Shown: piece by piece, positions 24,344 through 32,985 of the stretch
Layout of the letters: each line of letters starts with the position of its first letter
Numbering within the stretch: position 1 is the first letter of the stretch
NCBI RefSeq assembly: GCF_029338195.1
Contig: NZ_CP119779.1
Span: 496,001-560,000, forward strand
Reading direction: 5' to 3'
Source of the DNA: Haloarcula litorea
GTDB lineage: Archaea; Halobacteriota; Halobacteria; Halobacteriales; Haloarculaceae
DNA length: 64,000 nt
Program-made: the position numbers and the translations under genes
Notes under the pieces: model-generated
Database searches by the model: none
What the model saw: the letters and a program-made list of their open reading frames with translations, nothing else
What the model was told of the DNA's origin: nothing

Positions 24344-26857
24344 TCAGTCGTCCGTGTCGGCGGGCCGTCCGGGCCGGGGCTGGTCCATCCCCAGCAGGCC
24401 ACGGACCGACAGCGGGCGGTTCGCCACGCGGTCCCAGACGACCAGTACGGACGGGAGGACGAGCAGCGACGTGAGGAAGGCGTAGACGATGGACATCGCC
24501 GTCAGGATGCCGAACTGGCCGATCGCCGGGAACACCGCCAGCGCCAGCACGCCGATGCCGAACGCGGTCGTGAGCATACTGCCGAGCAGCGCGCCGCCGG
24601 TCCCGCGGACGGTCCGGTCCAGCGCCGTCATCAGCGGGTACTCGTGGGTCTCGTCGGCGAACCGGTGGGTGACGTGGACGGAGTAGTCGACGCCCAGCCC
24701 GATCGTGATGGCGAGCATCGTCGCCGTGATGGCGTTGAACGGGATCGACAGCAACCGCATCGTCCCCGCCAGCAGGGCGACCGTGACGACGACGGGGACG
24801 ATGTTGGCGACGCCCAAGGACGGCCGCCCCTCCAGCACGTAGTAGATGAACACGAGGAAGACGAGCGTCCCCGCGAGCGCGATAGCCAGCGACTGGACGG
24901 CCGACTCGAAGATGACGTCCGAGACGGCCTGGAACACGACGATGGAGCCGGTCGCGACGGCGTCGTAGCGGAACCGATCGGCCACGTCCCGGGCATCCGC
25001 CGTCACCTCGCCGTTGTCGGCACCGGACTCGACGGTGTAGACGACCCGCGTGCTGCGGTAGTCCTCGCTGATGTAGTTCAGCGCCTGCGACCGCGACGAC
25101 GAGGAGAGCAGGTAGTCGTAGATCTCCCCGAGGTTGTCGTCGGGAACGCCGTTGCCGTCGGCGTCGTTGCGCTCGACGAGCCGGCGGAACTCGGGGTCGC
25201 GCTCGGCCCGGCTCTGGACGACCGTGACGATAGAGGTGGACTCCGCGCGCCCGTTCTCGCGGACGAACGTGTCCGGCGGGTCGTCGCCGGCCCGGTAGAT
25301 CTGTTCCAGCGCCGAGTCCTGCCGCATCGGTCCCTCGACGTAGATGGTCGCCCGCCCGCTCTGGGTCGAGGAGAACTTCTCCTCCAGGAAGTTCGTCCGC
25401 TCGGTGACGGTGTAGTCGCTGGGGGCGAACGGCTCCGGGAGGTTCTCGATCCAGTCGGGGTTGTCCTCCGGCGGGAGGAAGTCCTCCTGGGAGAAGGAGG
25501 TGGAGACGCCCGTCGCGTAGACGCTCGCACCAGCCGTGAGGACCAGGACCGCGAGCAGGAAGACGACGGGCAGGCGATCCGCGACGACGACGCCGCCGCG
25601 GAGGACCCCGCCCAGCGCGGACCCCTCCGATCCGAGCGGCCGGTCGCTGATCGTCGGGATGGGGAACCGCTCGCGGAGCCGGTCCAGCTCCACCTTCGCC
25701 GCCGGCAGGAAGATCCCGAAGATGAGGAAGGTGAAGACGATGCCGATGGAGGCGATGTACCCGAAGTCCTGGATCGGTCCCAGCGAACTCGTCAGGTTGG
25801 CGGCGAACCCGATGACCGTCGTCCCGGTGACGATGAAGAAGGCCACCAGGAGCTGGTCGGTCGTGATGCGCATCGAGCGGTCGACGTCGGTCCCGGTCGC
25901 CTTCTCCTCGCGGTACCGGTTGACCGCGTGGATGCCGAAGTCGATCCCCACCGCCAGCAACAGCGGCGGGATGGCGATGAGCATCTGCGAGAAGGCGATC
26001 CCGGCCAGTCCCATGAACCCGAACGTCCAGACGATCGCCATGAACAGGGCGGCCAGCCCAAGCAGCATGTCCGCCAGGTCCCGATACGCGACGGCGAGGA
26101 AGAAGAGGATGAAGATGATCGCGGCGGGCACGGTCAGGATCAGCGAGTCGAAGACGACGTTCGAGAACTCCGCCGCGAGGATGCCCGAGCCGAACACGAC
26201 GATGGTGCCGTGGCCGGCCGACTGGACGGTGAACTGCGCCTGCTGCTGGATCGCCGTCAGCGGGCTGGAGCCGCCCTGGCCGGAGCCGCTGGAGATGCCA
26301 GCGGGGATCTCGTGGGTGACGAGCCCGAGCGTCGCCGACGCGGAGGCCGACCCGCGGTTGAAGTCCTCGCTGACCAGCGTCTGGAACTGGCCGTTTGCGG
26401 CGGCCCGCCGGACGGCGGCGTCGACCTCGCTCTCGGTCGCGGATTCGAGCGTGCGGATCTGTGCGTCGGTCGTGGTCGCCGTCGGATCGAGCTGTCGGGC
26501 GACGATACTGGCCGCACTGGACGTGCCGGTCACCCGCAGGTCCTGGTGCTCTTCGAGGCGGTCCTGGGCGCGCAACATCCGGAGCATCGCGTCCTTCGAG
26601 AGGACGTTGTTGCCCTCTTGGATGAGCTGGGTGTTGCCGGTGTCCGGCGAGAACGCCGGCGAGAACTCCGTGTTGACCTGCTCGAAGGCCTCCTCGGCCG
26701 GTAGGCCGGTCGTGAACTGGGAGGTGCCGGCGTTCGTCGAGATGTTGCCCAGCCCGCCGCTGAACACCAGCGTCACGACGACGAACGCGAGGATCACCTT
26801 CCGGGAGTCCCCGACGATGCGGTCGTCGATCCAGTCGATGTACCGCTGGTGGTCCAT
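24344..26857 (-). CDS. RND superfamily exporter (MMPL-like)
   Basis: The protein of 837 residues is an RND-type permease: an N-terminal helix, a large extracytoplasmic loop with many polar residues, a bundle of about five helices in the middle, and a repeated second half with AIALAGTLVFLVFIYYVL and GLGVDYSVHVTHRFADE, the typical motif. It starts one base after the stop of the upstream secreted protein gene. RND proteins export lipids or hydrophobic compounds using the proton or Na+ gradient. The TetR operator pair upstream suggests inducible expression. Confidence 0.93.
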   Translation of the reverse strand: MDHQRYIDWIDDRIVGDSRKVILAFVVVTLVFSGGLGNISTNAGTSQFTTGLPAEEAFEQVNTEFSPAFSPDTGNTQLIQEGNNVLSKDAMLRMLRAQDRLEEHQDLRVTGTSSAASIVARQLDPTATTTDAQIRTLESATESEVDAAVRRAAANGQFQTLVSEDFNRGSASASATLGLVTHEIPAGISSGSGQGGSSPLTAIQQQAQFTVQSAGHGTIVVFGSGILAAEFSNVVFDSLILTVPAAIIFILFFLAVAYRDLADMLLGLAALFMAIVWTFGFMGLAGIAFSQMLIAIPPLLLAVGIDFGIHAVNRYREEKATGTDVDRSMRITTDQLLVAFFIVTGTTVIGFAANLTSSLGPIQDFGYIASIGIVFTFLIFGIFLPAAKVELDRLRERFPIPTISDRPLGSEGSALGGVLRGGVVVADRLPVVFLLAVLVLTAGASVYATGVSTSFSQEDFLPPEDNPDWIENLPEPFAPSDYTVTERTNFLEEKFSSTQSGRATIYVEGPMRQDSALEQIYRAGDDPPDTFVRENGRAESTSIVTVVQSRAERDPEFRRLVERNDADGNGVPDDNLGEIYDYLLSSSSRSQALNYISEDYRSTRVVYTVESGADNGEVTADARDVADRFRYDAVATGSIVVFQAVSDVIFESAVQSLAIALAGTLVFLVFIYYVLEGRPSLGVANIVPVVVTVALLAGTMRLLSIPFNAITATMLAITIGLGVDYSVHVTHRFADETHEYPLMTALDRTVRGTGGALLGSMLTTAFGIGVLALAVFPAIGQFGILTAMSIVYAFLTSLLVLPSVLVVWDRVANRPLSVRGLLGMDQPRPGRPADTDD

Positions 26858-26858
26858 C

Positions 26859-28790
26859 TTACCGGAACCTGAGGTAGCCGCCGATTGCGAACACGCTCAC
26901 GAGCGCGACCGCGCCGACGGCGATCAGGGGGAGGCCCCCGCCGCCACCGCCGCGCTCGGTCACGTCGACGGCGACCCGGTACGTGTCAGAGACCGGCGTG
27001 TCGCCGTCGGGCTCGGTGTACTGGAAGTCCAGCGAGACGGGGTAGGCCTTCGCCATCGCCGTGCCGCTGGCGCTGATGCCGAACCTGAGCGTCGTCGACT
27101 CCCCGGGTTCGAGGCGATCGACGTAGGCTTCGTCGTCGCTGACCGAGATGGGCGAGTCGGCGAACAGCTTCGCCGAGATCTCCGTCAGCGGCACGTCCTC
27201 GGCGTTGGTGACGGTCAGTTCGACGACGGAGGTGCCGCCGGCCGTCACCGTCGTGTTGGCCGACTGCACGTCGAACTCGTCCTCGCTGGCCGCCACGTCG
27301 GCCCGGATCTCGAGCGGGTCGCTCTCCTTGCGGTCGCCGTTGTCGTCCCGGTAGACCGCGACGAAGTCGAACTGGCGCGGGCCGGCGTCGGCGCTCTCGC
27401 TGGCGTCGACGCCGAAGCTGACCGTCCCGGACTCGCCGGGTTCGAGGGTGCCGACTGCGTACTGGGTCTCCTGGGGCGAGAGGTTGCTGTGGTCGCTGCG
27501 CCAGTTCACCACGAGGTTCTCGACGGTTCGGGGACCCTCGTTGGTGAACGTCGCCGCCAGCCGGCCGTCCTCGCCGGCCTGGAGCGTGGCGTTGACCTCG
27601 CCCATCGAGAACTCCTGTTCGGGCTGGGGCCGGAGGCCGAGCGCGAGGCCGTCGTCGACCCCGGCGTCGCCCTCGGGGTCCTCGTACTGGATCGTCGTCG
27701 AGAGCGCGTACTCCCGCTGGTCGGCGTCGCCGCTCGCGGTGGCGTCGACGACGACGGTCTTGGTCTCGCCGGCCGCCCACTCGCCGACGTAGCGGGTCGT
27801 CGAGCCGGACCCGCCGAACGTGATGTCGGGGCTCTGTGAGCCGACGGTGACGGTGGTGTCGCTGACCGTCACCGGCCCGTCGTTGCGGAGGACCACGGTG
27901 TACTCGCCGGTGTTGTCGACGGCCACCGCGCTCGACGTCTCGACGACGGAGAACGACTGTTCGGGGTCGGGCGCGATGCCGACGGAACTGCCGACAGACT
28001 GCTGTCGCGCCCCGTCCGTGTCGTCGAACGCCACCGACAGACCGAACTGGTACGGTTCGGGTTCGGCGTCGCCGGAGGCGCTCACGCGGTAGCGGAACGT
28101 CCGCCGTTCGCCCGGGTCCCAGGCGTCGACGTACCGGGAACTCGCCGCGCCGCCGCCGACCCGGAGGGCGTCGTTCTCGCTCTCCAGCGTGACTGCGGCG
28201 TCGCGAGCGGCCTCCTCGCCGGTGTTCTCGACGGTGACGGCGACGGTGCCGGTCGAACCGACCCGGGCGTCGGACTCGACGTCGGTCACGTCGAAGGTGG
28301 CGTCGTCGGACACCCGGACGGTGACGAACTCGGTCGCCTGGACGCTCCGCTCGTCACGGCTCCCGGTCGTCTCCGAGATGTAGCTGGTGTACTCGTAGCT
28401 GAGCTTCACCGGGATCCGGTACGTCCCGGGCTCGGCGTCGTCGTCGACGCTGACGTCGAAGCTCACCGTCGTCGTCGGCCCCTGCGCGAGCGACCCGATG
28501 GATCGCTCGGAGGTCGTGACCGAGATCGGCGCACCGCCGTCCCGAACGGCGACCTGCAGTCCGCGGGCGGTCGTGACCTCGCTGTTCAGTGCGGGGTTCT
28601 GCGCGGACCCCGAGTCGACGGTGCCGGTGTTGACCAGCACCACGTCGAGGGTCGTCTCCTCGCCGGAGGTCACCGTGTTGTCGGCGAGCGTGGCGTCGAT
28701 GTCCGGGCTCCCGGTGACGGCGGCGGCCGCGGTGCCGGCAGCGACGAGGAGCGCGACGAGCGTCAGCGTCAGTGGAATGCGTGTTCTCAT
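26859..28790 (-). CDS. Secreted multi-repeat beta-sandwich protein with C-terminal anchor (COG1361-like)
   Basis: The product of 643 residues has a signal peptide, then repeated beta-sandwich units (about 90-110 residues) that carry patterns such as TVTVENTGEEAARDAAVTLES, NDGPVTVSDTTV and TNEGPRTVENLVVNW, and a C-terminal membrane helix followed by RFR. It matches the COG1361 S-layer-like / NEW3-type group and is likely anchored at the cell surface. It is one base from the RND exporter gene, so it probably works as an accessory adaptor for it. Confidence 0.88.
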   Translation of the reverse strand: MRTRIPLTLTLVALLVAAGTAAAAVTGSPDIDATLADNTVTSGEETTLDVVLVNTGTVDSGSAQNPALNSEVTTARGLQVAVRDGGAPISVTTSERSIGSLAQGPTTTVSFDVSVDDDAEPGTYRIPVKLSYEYTSYISETTGSRDERSVQATEFVTVRVSDDATFDVTDVESDARVGSTGTVAVTVENTGEEAARDAAVTLESENDALRVGGGAASSRYVDAWDPGERRTFRYRVSASGDAEPEPYQFGLSVAFDDTDGARQQSVGSSVGIAPDPEQSFSVVETSSAVAVDNTGEYTVVLRNDGPVTVSDTTVTVGSQSPDITFGGSGSTTRYVGEWAAGETKTVVVDATASGDADQREYALSTTIQYEDPEGDAGVDDGLALGLRPQPEQEFSMGEVNATLQAGEDGRLAATFTNEGPRTVENLVVNWRSDHSNLSPQETQYAVGTLEPGESGTVSFGVDASESADAGPRQFDFVAVYRDDNGDRKESDPLEIRADVAASEDEFDVQSANTTVTAGGTSVVELTVTNAEDVPLTEISAKLFADSPISVSDDEAYVDRLEPGESTTLRFGISASGTAMAKAYPVSLDFQYTEPDGDTPVSDTYRVAVDVTERGGGGGGLPLIAVGAVALVSVFAIGGYLRFR

Positions 28791-28899
28791 GGGTTTTGTC
28801 GTGGAGGGTCGTCGAGATGGTGCCCCGATATCAGATCGCGACGGCCCATCCTGGGCGATGGGTCGGCGGGGCGCTCTGCCCAGCGTCTGTTCTCGCCTC

Positions 28900-28915
28900 G
28901 AACGAACGTTCGGTC
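28900..28915. promoter_or_regulatory. TetR-type operator 1 (GAACGAA-CG-TTCGGTC)
   Basis: The 16-base inverted repeat GAACGAA-CG-TTCGGTC has half sites that match in six of seven positions. It lies in the divergent interval between the tetR-like and exporter genes, 110 bases before the exporter partner start. The same sequence with TA as the centre recurs at 28964. Two copies fit a dimeric TetR protein controlling both directions. Confidence 0.7.
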
Positions 28916-28963
28916 AAACATCAACGTTCCGGTCGGCGTTCGCACGAAGCCTTTTTCCCACCC

Positions 28964-28979
28964 GAACGAATATTCGGTC
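28964..28979. promoter_or_regulatory. TetR-type operator 2 (GAACGAA-TA-TTCGGTC)
   Basis: This second copy ends three bases before the tetR-like ATG at 28983. Its position over the start region, after the TATA-like CCTTTTTCCC stretch, would allow the protein to repress its own gene. The half sites are identical to operator 1, and only the two central bases differ. Confidence 0.7.
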
Positions 28980-28982
28980 GGG

Positions 28983-29600
28983 ATGACCGAGGAGATGCCG
29001 TTCACCGGCGAGCCCGCCGACTCACACGAAGCCATCATGCGGGCGACGTTCTACGCGCTCCAGGAGCACGGCTACGCGGGCCTCTCTATCCAGCGGATCG
29101 CCGACGAGGCGGAGCTGAGCAAGTCGACGTTCTACCACCACTTCGACGGCAAGGACGACCTCCTGTTGTCGTTCGTCGAACACATACTCGACGAGTTCGA
29201 GCGGGTCTACCGGCTGGAGTCCAGCGGCGACCCGGCGGCGGATCTCAGGACGTTCTTCGGGCTCATACTCGGGGACTTCCCGGTCACCGACGAGATGCCC
29301 GACCAGTGGGAGTTCCTCGGAGCCTACGTCGAACTGCGCGCACAGGCCGTCAGGAACCCCGAGTTCCGCGCGAAGTTCACCGAGACGGACCGGCGGTACG
29401 CGGACCGGGTCGCGGCGATCATCGAGGAGGGGATCGAGCAGGGCGTCTTCCGCGACGTCGATCCCGACCGGACCGCACAGTACCTCCTGACCACGCTCGA
29501 CGGGATCACGATGCAGGGCGTGAGCCGGACCGACGATCCCGTCGGACCGATGCGGGAGTGCCTCGAAGCCTACATCGCGGACGAACTCCTGCTCGACTGA
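28983..29600 (+). CDS. TetR family transcriptional regulator
   Basis: The protein of 205 residues has a TetR N-terminal DNA-binding domain: IMRATFYALQEHGYAGLSIQ and ADEAELSKSTFYHHF around residues 17-55, followed by the helical ligand-binding domain of variable sequence (EFLGAYVELRAQAVRNPEFR). It is divergent from the exporter pair, and its start codon is preceded by an operator. The inducer is unknown; TetR proteins beside RND pumps usually sense a pump substrate or a fatty acyl compound. Confidence 0.93.
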   Translation: MTEEMPFTGEPADSHEAIMRATFYALQEHGYAGLSIQRIADEAELSKSTFYHHFDGKDDLLLSFVEHILDEFERVYRLESSGDPAADLRTFFGLILGDFPVTDEMPDQWEFLGAYVELRAQAVRNPEFRAKFTETDRRYADRVAAIIEEGIEQGVFRDVDPDRTAQYLLTTLDGITMQGVSRTDDPVGPMRECLEAYIADELLLD

Positions 29601-29616
29601 GCCCCGCGGGACGGCG

Positions 29617-30183
29617 CTATCCCCGTTCGATCTCCTGGTGAGTGGCGACGATCTCGTCGAAGTCGTCCAGCTCCGCCCGGAGCTCCCACTCCAGTTCCGC
29701 CGCCCGGTCTTTCAGCGCGCCGTACTCGGCGCTCTCGGCGAGCTGGGTCTCGGCTTTCTCCGCCTCGAGGACGGCGAGCTTCGACGTGATCTCGAAGTAC
29801 TCGTCGAGGCGCTCGTCCTCGCCGGCGGTGTCGAGGTGCTGGTCGAGCGTCGCGAGCAGCGTCGCCTGGTCGACCGGCTTCCGGAGGTAGTCGTCGAACG
29901 ACATCTCGAGGATGTTCAGGTCCGGGTCGACGGCGGTCAGCATCACGACGACGCCGTCGTACCCCTGCTCCCGGAGCCGTTCGAGGACCTCGTCGCCGTG
30001 GACGTCGGGCATCCGCCGGTCGAGCAGGATCGCGTCGACGCCCGGCCCCGCGGCGTCGAGCGCCGCCTCGCCCCCGTAGGCGACGCTCGTCTCGTAGTGC
30101 TCCCGCAGCCGAAGCGCCTGCGTGTCGGCGACGTCCGGCTCGTCGTCGACGACGAGCACGTGGCCCCCAGTCCCGTCTGACAC
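29617..30183 (-). CDS. HalX-domain response regulator, leaderless GTG start
   Basis: The protein of 188 residues has a receiver domain with VLVVDDEPDV, the phosphorylation aspartate region AILLDRRMPD, and a lysine in RKPVDQATL. It ends with a helical HalX domain (FDEIVATHQEIERG). The start codon is GTG 30183; a GTATAGGTC element about 25 bases upstream supports a leaderless transcript there. A paralogue with the same layout is at 49377. HalX regulators are haloarchaeal and their outputs are largely uncharacterised. No kinase gene is adjacent. Confidence 0.9.
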   Translation of the reverse strand: MSDGTGGHVLVVDDEPDVADTQALRLREHYETSVAYGGEAALDAAGPGVDAILLDRRMPDVHGDEVLERLREQGYDGVVVMLTAVDPDLNILEMSFDDYLRKPVDQATLLATLDQHLDTAGEDERLDEYFEITSKLAVLEAEKAETQLAESAEYGALKDRAAELEWELRAELDDFDEIVATHQEIERG

Positions 30184-30267
30184 GGTTGCCGATACCGGGT
30201 TCAGCAGTATAGGTCTTGTCGACTACGAGCGGTGCGCTTACGGTTCCGGTGGCGTTACTCGGTCGGT

Positions 30268-31716
30268 ATGAGAGAGCGGGTGGTCGAGCGACTCCGCGCC
30301 GTCGCCCGTCGAGCCCGCCGGATCGAGCGCCGCGAGCTGCGGGAGTTCCGCCGCTGGGCCGAGACGACCGATCACCTCGTCCACCTCTCGATGCTGGTGT
30401 TCGTGCCGCTGCTCATCGGGCTCGTGACGGCCCTGGCGAACGCGGTGGAGACGCTCACCTTCCTCCTGTTCCCGCCGCTGGCCTCCGGGACGTACACGCT
30501 GTTCGTCGACCCCCGCGGGAAGTACTCCGAGCCGGTGCGGTTCGTCGCCGGCCTGACCATCGGCGCGATGTGTGGCCTGGGGGCGCTCCGGATCTCACAG
30601 TGGCTGCTGTGGTCGCCGCCCGGCCAGTTTCAGGTGGCGGCCGCGGCGGCCGCGCTCGCCGTCTTCGCCACCGGCGTCGTCACGTGGCCGCTGAACATCG
30701 AGGAGCCCTCAGCGTACTCGACGGCGCTGCTGACGATGCTCGTCGAGCCGTCGACGCAGGTCCCGTACCTCCTGAGCATCTTCTGTGCCAGCGGCCTCGT
30801 CGCCGTCGTGTTCGTCGTCTGGCGCGACCGGTTCTACGACCGGCGGGCGACGGTGCTGTACGAGTCGACGACCGGCGACGACCACGTGCTGGTCCCGATG
30901 CGGGGGGAGGTCCCGGGACGGACGGCGATGCTGGCCGCGCGCCTCGCCGGCGCACACGAGGCCGGGAAAGTGGTGCTGCTCGACGTGGTCGACGACGCCG
31001 AGGTCGCCGAGCGGGAGCGGGCGCTGCTCGCCGGGCCGCGCGGCAACAGGCAGGTGACGCAGGCGGAGTTCGACGACGTCAGCGAGACGCTGCGCGAGCA
31101 GGTCACGCGGCTGGAACAACGCGCCGCCCGGGTGGAGACGCAGGTGGGCGTCCCCTGTCAGGTGGTCGTCGCGAGCGGGGACGAGGCCGACGCGACGGCG
31201 ACCCTGCGGGCGGCCGAGGCGGCCAACTGCGACCTCGTCGTCGCCCCCTACGAGAGCCGACACGGCGCGCTGACACCGTACCTCCGGCAACTGTTCCGGG
31301 GGGACGTAGACGTACTCGTCCACCGCTCCGGGGGCGAGCGCACCCGGTGGAAGCGGGTCCTCGTGCCGGTCCGGCGGGCCAGCGACGTGGCCCACAACAT
31401 GGTCGACTTCGCGACCCGACTGGCCGCCGAGACCGGACAGGTGGCCGTCGCCACCTGCATCGGGGAACGTGCCGACCGCCGCCGCGCGGAGTCGATGCTC
31501 GCGGACCTCGTCGAACCGTTCGAGGGACCGATCGAGACCCGGGTCGCGCGTACCGACATCCAGTCGTTCCTCGGGGAGGCGAGCCCGCAGTACGACCTCG
31601 TCGTCATCGGGGCGAGTCAGGACCGCAGCGCCGCCTCGCGGCTGGTGTCGCCGCCGACGTTCGAGCGCCTGGAGCGGGTGGAGACGGACGTGGCCATCGT
31701 CGACCGGCGGGGCTAG
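30268..31716 (+). CDS. HPP-family membrane domain fused to two universal stress (USP-like) domains
   Basis: The 482-residue product has a hydrophobic N-terminal region (about 30-165) with PPLASGTYTLFVDPRGKYSEP and GLTIGAMCGLG, the HPP signature. Two USP-like Rossmann domains follow: one starts HVLVPMRGEVPGRTAMLAARL and the second KRVLVPVRRASDVAHNMVDF, with the DLVVIGASQDRSA segment near the end. A GCTTACGG element about 28 bases before ATG 30268 supports that start. It could couple membrane state to nucleotide binding. Its stop overlaps the opposing K+ channel stop (CTAG 31713-31716). Confidence 0.85.
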   Translation: MRERVVERLRAVARRARRIERRELREFRRWAETTDHLVHLSMLVFVPLLIGLVTALANAVETLTFLLFPPLASGTYTLFVDPRGKYSEPVRFVAGLTIGAMCGLGALRISQWLLWSPPGQFQVAAAAAALAVFATGVVTWPLNIEEPSAYSTALLTMLVEPSTQVPYLLSIFCASGLVAVVFVVWRDRFYDRRATVLYESTTGDDHVLVPMRGEVPGRTAMLAARLAGAHEAGKVVLLDVVDDAEVAERERALLAGPRGNRQVTQAEFDDVSETLREQVTRLEQRAARVETQVGVPCQVVVASGDEADATATLRAAEAANCDLVVAPYESRHGALTPYLRQLFRGDVDVLVHRSGGERTRWKRVLVPVRRASDVAHNMVDFATRLAAETGQVAVATCIGERADRRRAESMLADLVEPFEGPIETRVARTDIQSFLGEASPQYDLVVIGASQDRSAASRLVSPPTFERLERVETDVAIVDRRG

Positions 31717-32876
31717 AGGTCCCGCTCGCGCTCGACGTCCAGCAGGTGGTCCGCGACGTTCTCCATCCCCTCCCGGCCCAGCGCCGACTGGACGAGCAGG
31801 TGCCCGCCGATGACGGCGGGGCTGATGACCGTGTCCGCGCCCGCCCGCCGGAGCTTCTCGACGTTCTCGCGGTCGGTCGCGGCCGCGACGATGGTGAGCT
31901 CGGGGTTGAGGTTGTTGGCGGTGAGGATGGCCAGCGCGTCCTGTGCGTCGTCGTTGGTGGCGGCGACGGCGGCGCTGGCGTCCTCGATGCCGGCCCGCAA
32001 CAGCGGGTCCTCGTCGCTCGGATCGGCGGTCAGCACGGCGACGTCGCGCTGTTGCAGGCGGGCCGCCACGTCCGAGTCGGGCGTCACGACCACGAAGTCG
32101 GTCTGCCCGGTCAGTTCGTCCAGAATCGGTTCCGTCAGGTCGCCGTAGCCGAGGACCACGATGTGGTCCTCCAGCAGGTCCAGTTGTGCGTCGGTCATGT
32201 TTCCGAGTACCTCGGAGAAGCGCTTCTCGATGGCGGGGCCAAGCAGCGACCCGAGCGCGATGGCGAAACTCGCCGTCCCCAGCACGACGACGGACATCAC
32301 GAACAGCCGGGCCTGCTGGGACTGCGCGCTCACGTCGCCGTAGCCGACGGTGCTTGCGGTGACCAGCGTGAAGTAGAACGCGTCGGTCAGCGACTGCACG
32401 CCGCCGAAGTCCTCCCGGAGCGCGTACGTGCCGACGGTGCCGTACACCTGCGCGCCCAGCAGCGCCGCGCCGGCGGCCAGTTGCGTCTGCGAGAGGTCCA
32501 GTCCCCGGTCGAACCGCCGCCGGTTCAACAGGAGCGTCGGCAGGGAGACGAGCGACAGCACCACCAGCGGCAGCGAGAACGCCGAGCTCTGGACGAGTCC
32601 CTGGAGGGCCGACACCGGCAGCAGGACGACCGTCAGGTACCACGCCAGGCGGAGCCGCCGCCGGAGGCCGACCACGCTCACCAGCAGCGAGAAGCCCGTC
32701 AGCGCGCCGGTGAACCCCGCTGTCCGCTGGATGCTCCGGGGGACGTACTCGGCCAGCGGGCCGGCGATGGTGACGTCGGTGATGTTGACGACGCCGGTCG
32801 CGAACGACAGCAGGGCCACCGCCGCCGGAAGGACGACCGTCGCGCGCGCACCGAGCCAGTCCCGCGGGCTGTCCAT
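31713..32876 (-). CDS. Potassium channel with RCK (TrkA-N) domain
   Basis: The protein of 387 residues has several hydrophobic helices and a pore loop with the K+ selectivity filter TVGYGD (176-181), followed by a TrkA-N RCK domain (HIVVLGYGDLTEPILDEL, 238-255). The C-terminus has no clear RCK_C part. It should conduct K+ and be gated by a ligand bound at the RCK domain. ATG 32876 is preferred because the upstream in-frame extension, up to 33020, would run across the divergent gene start at 32986. Its divergent neighbour codes for an RCK_C protein. Confidence 0.92.
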   Translation of the reverse strand: MDSPRDWLGARATVVLPAAVALLSFATGVVNITDVTIAGPLAEYVPRSIQRTAGFTGALTGFSLLVSVVGLRRRLRLAWYLTVVLLPVSALQGLVQSSAFSLPLVVLSLVSLPTLLLNRRRFDRGLDLSQTQLAAGAALLGAQVYGTVGTYALREDFGGVQSLTDAFYFTLVTASTVGYGDVSAQSQQARLFVMSVVVLGTASFAIALGSLLGPAIEKRFSEVLGNMTDAQLDLLEDHIVVLGYGDLTEPILDELTGQTDFVVVTPDSDVAARLQQRDVAVLTADPSDEDPLLRAGIEDASAAVAATNDDAQDALAILTANNLNPELTIVAAATDRENVEKLRRAGADTVISPAVIGGHLLVQSALGREGMENVADHLLDVERERDL

Positions 32877-32985
32877 ACCCCCCCTGAGTCGGTGGGTCCG
32901 TGTAAATGTACTGTCCTGTCCCGGGTCGCCGGGGGCAGGCGTGCGCGCCGGAACGACTTTGGTATCCGATACACTGGGTGGGGAC

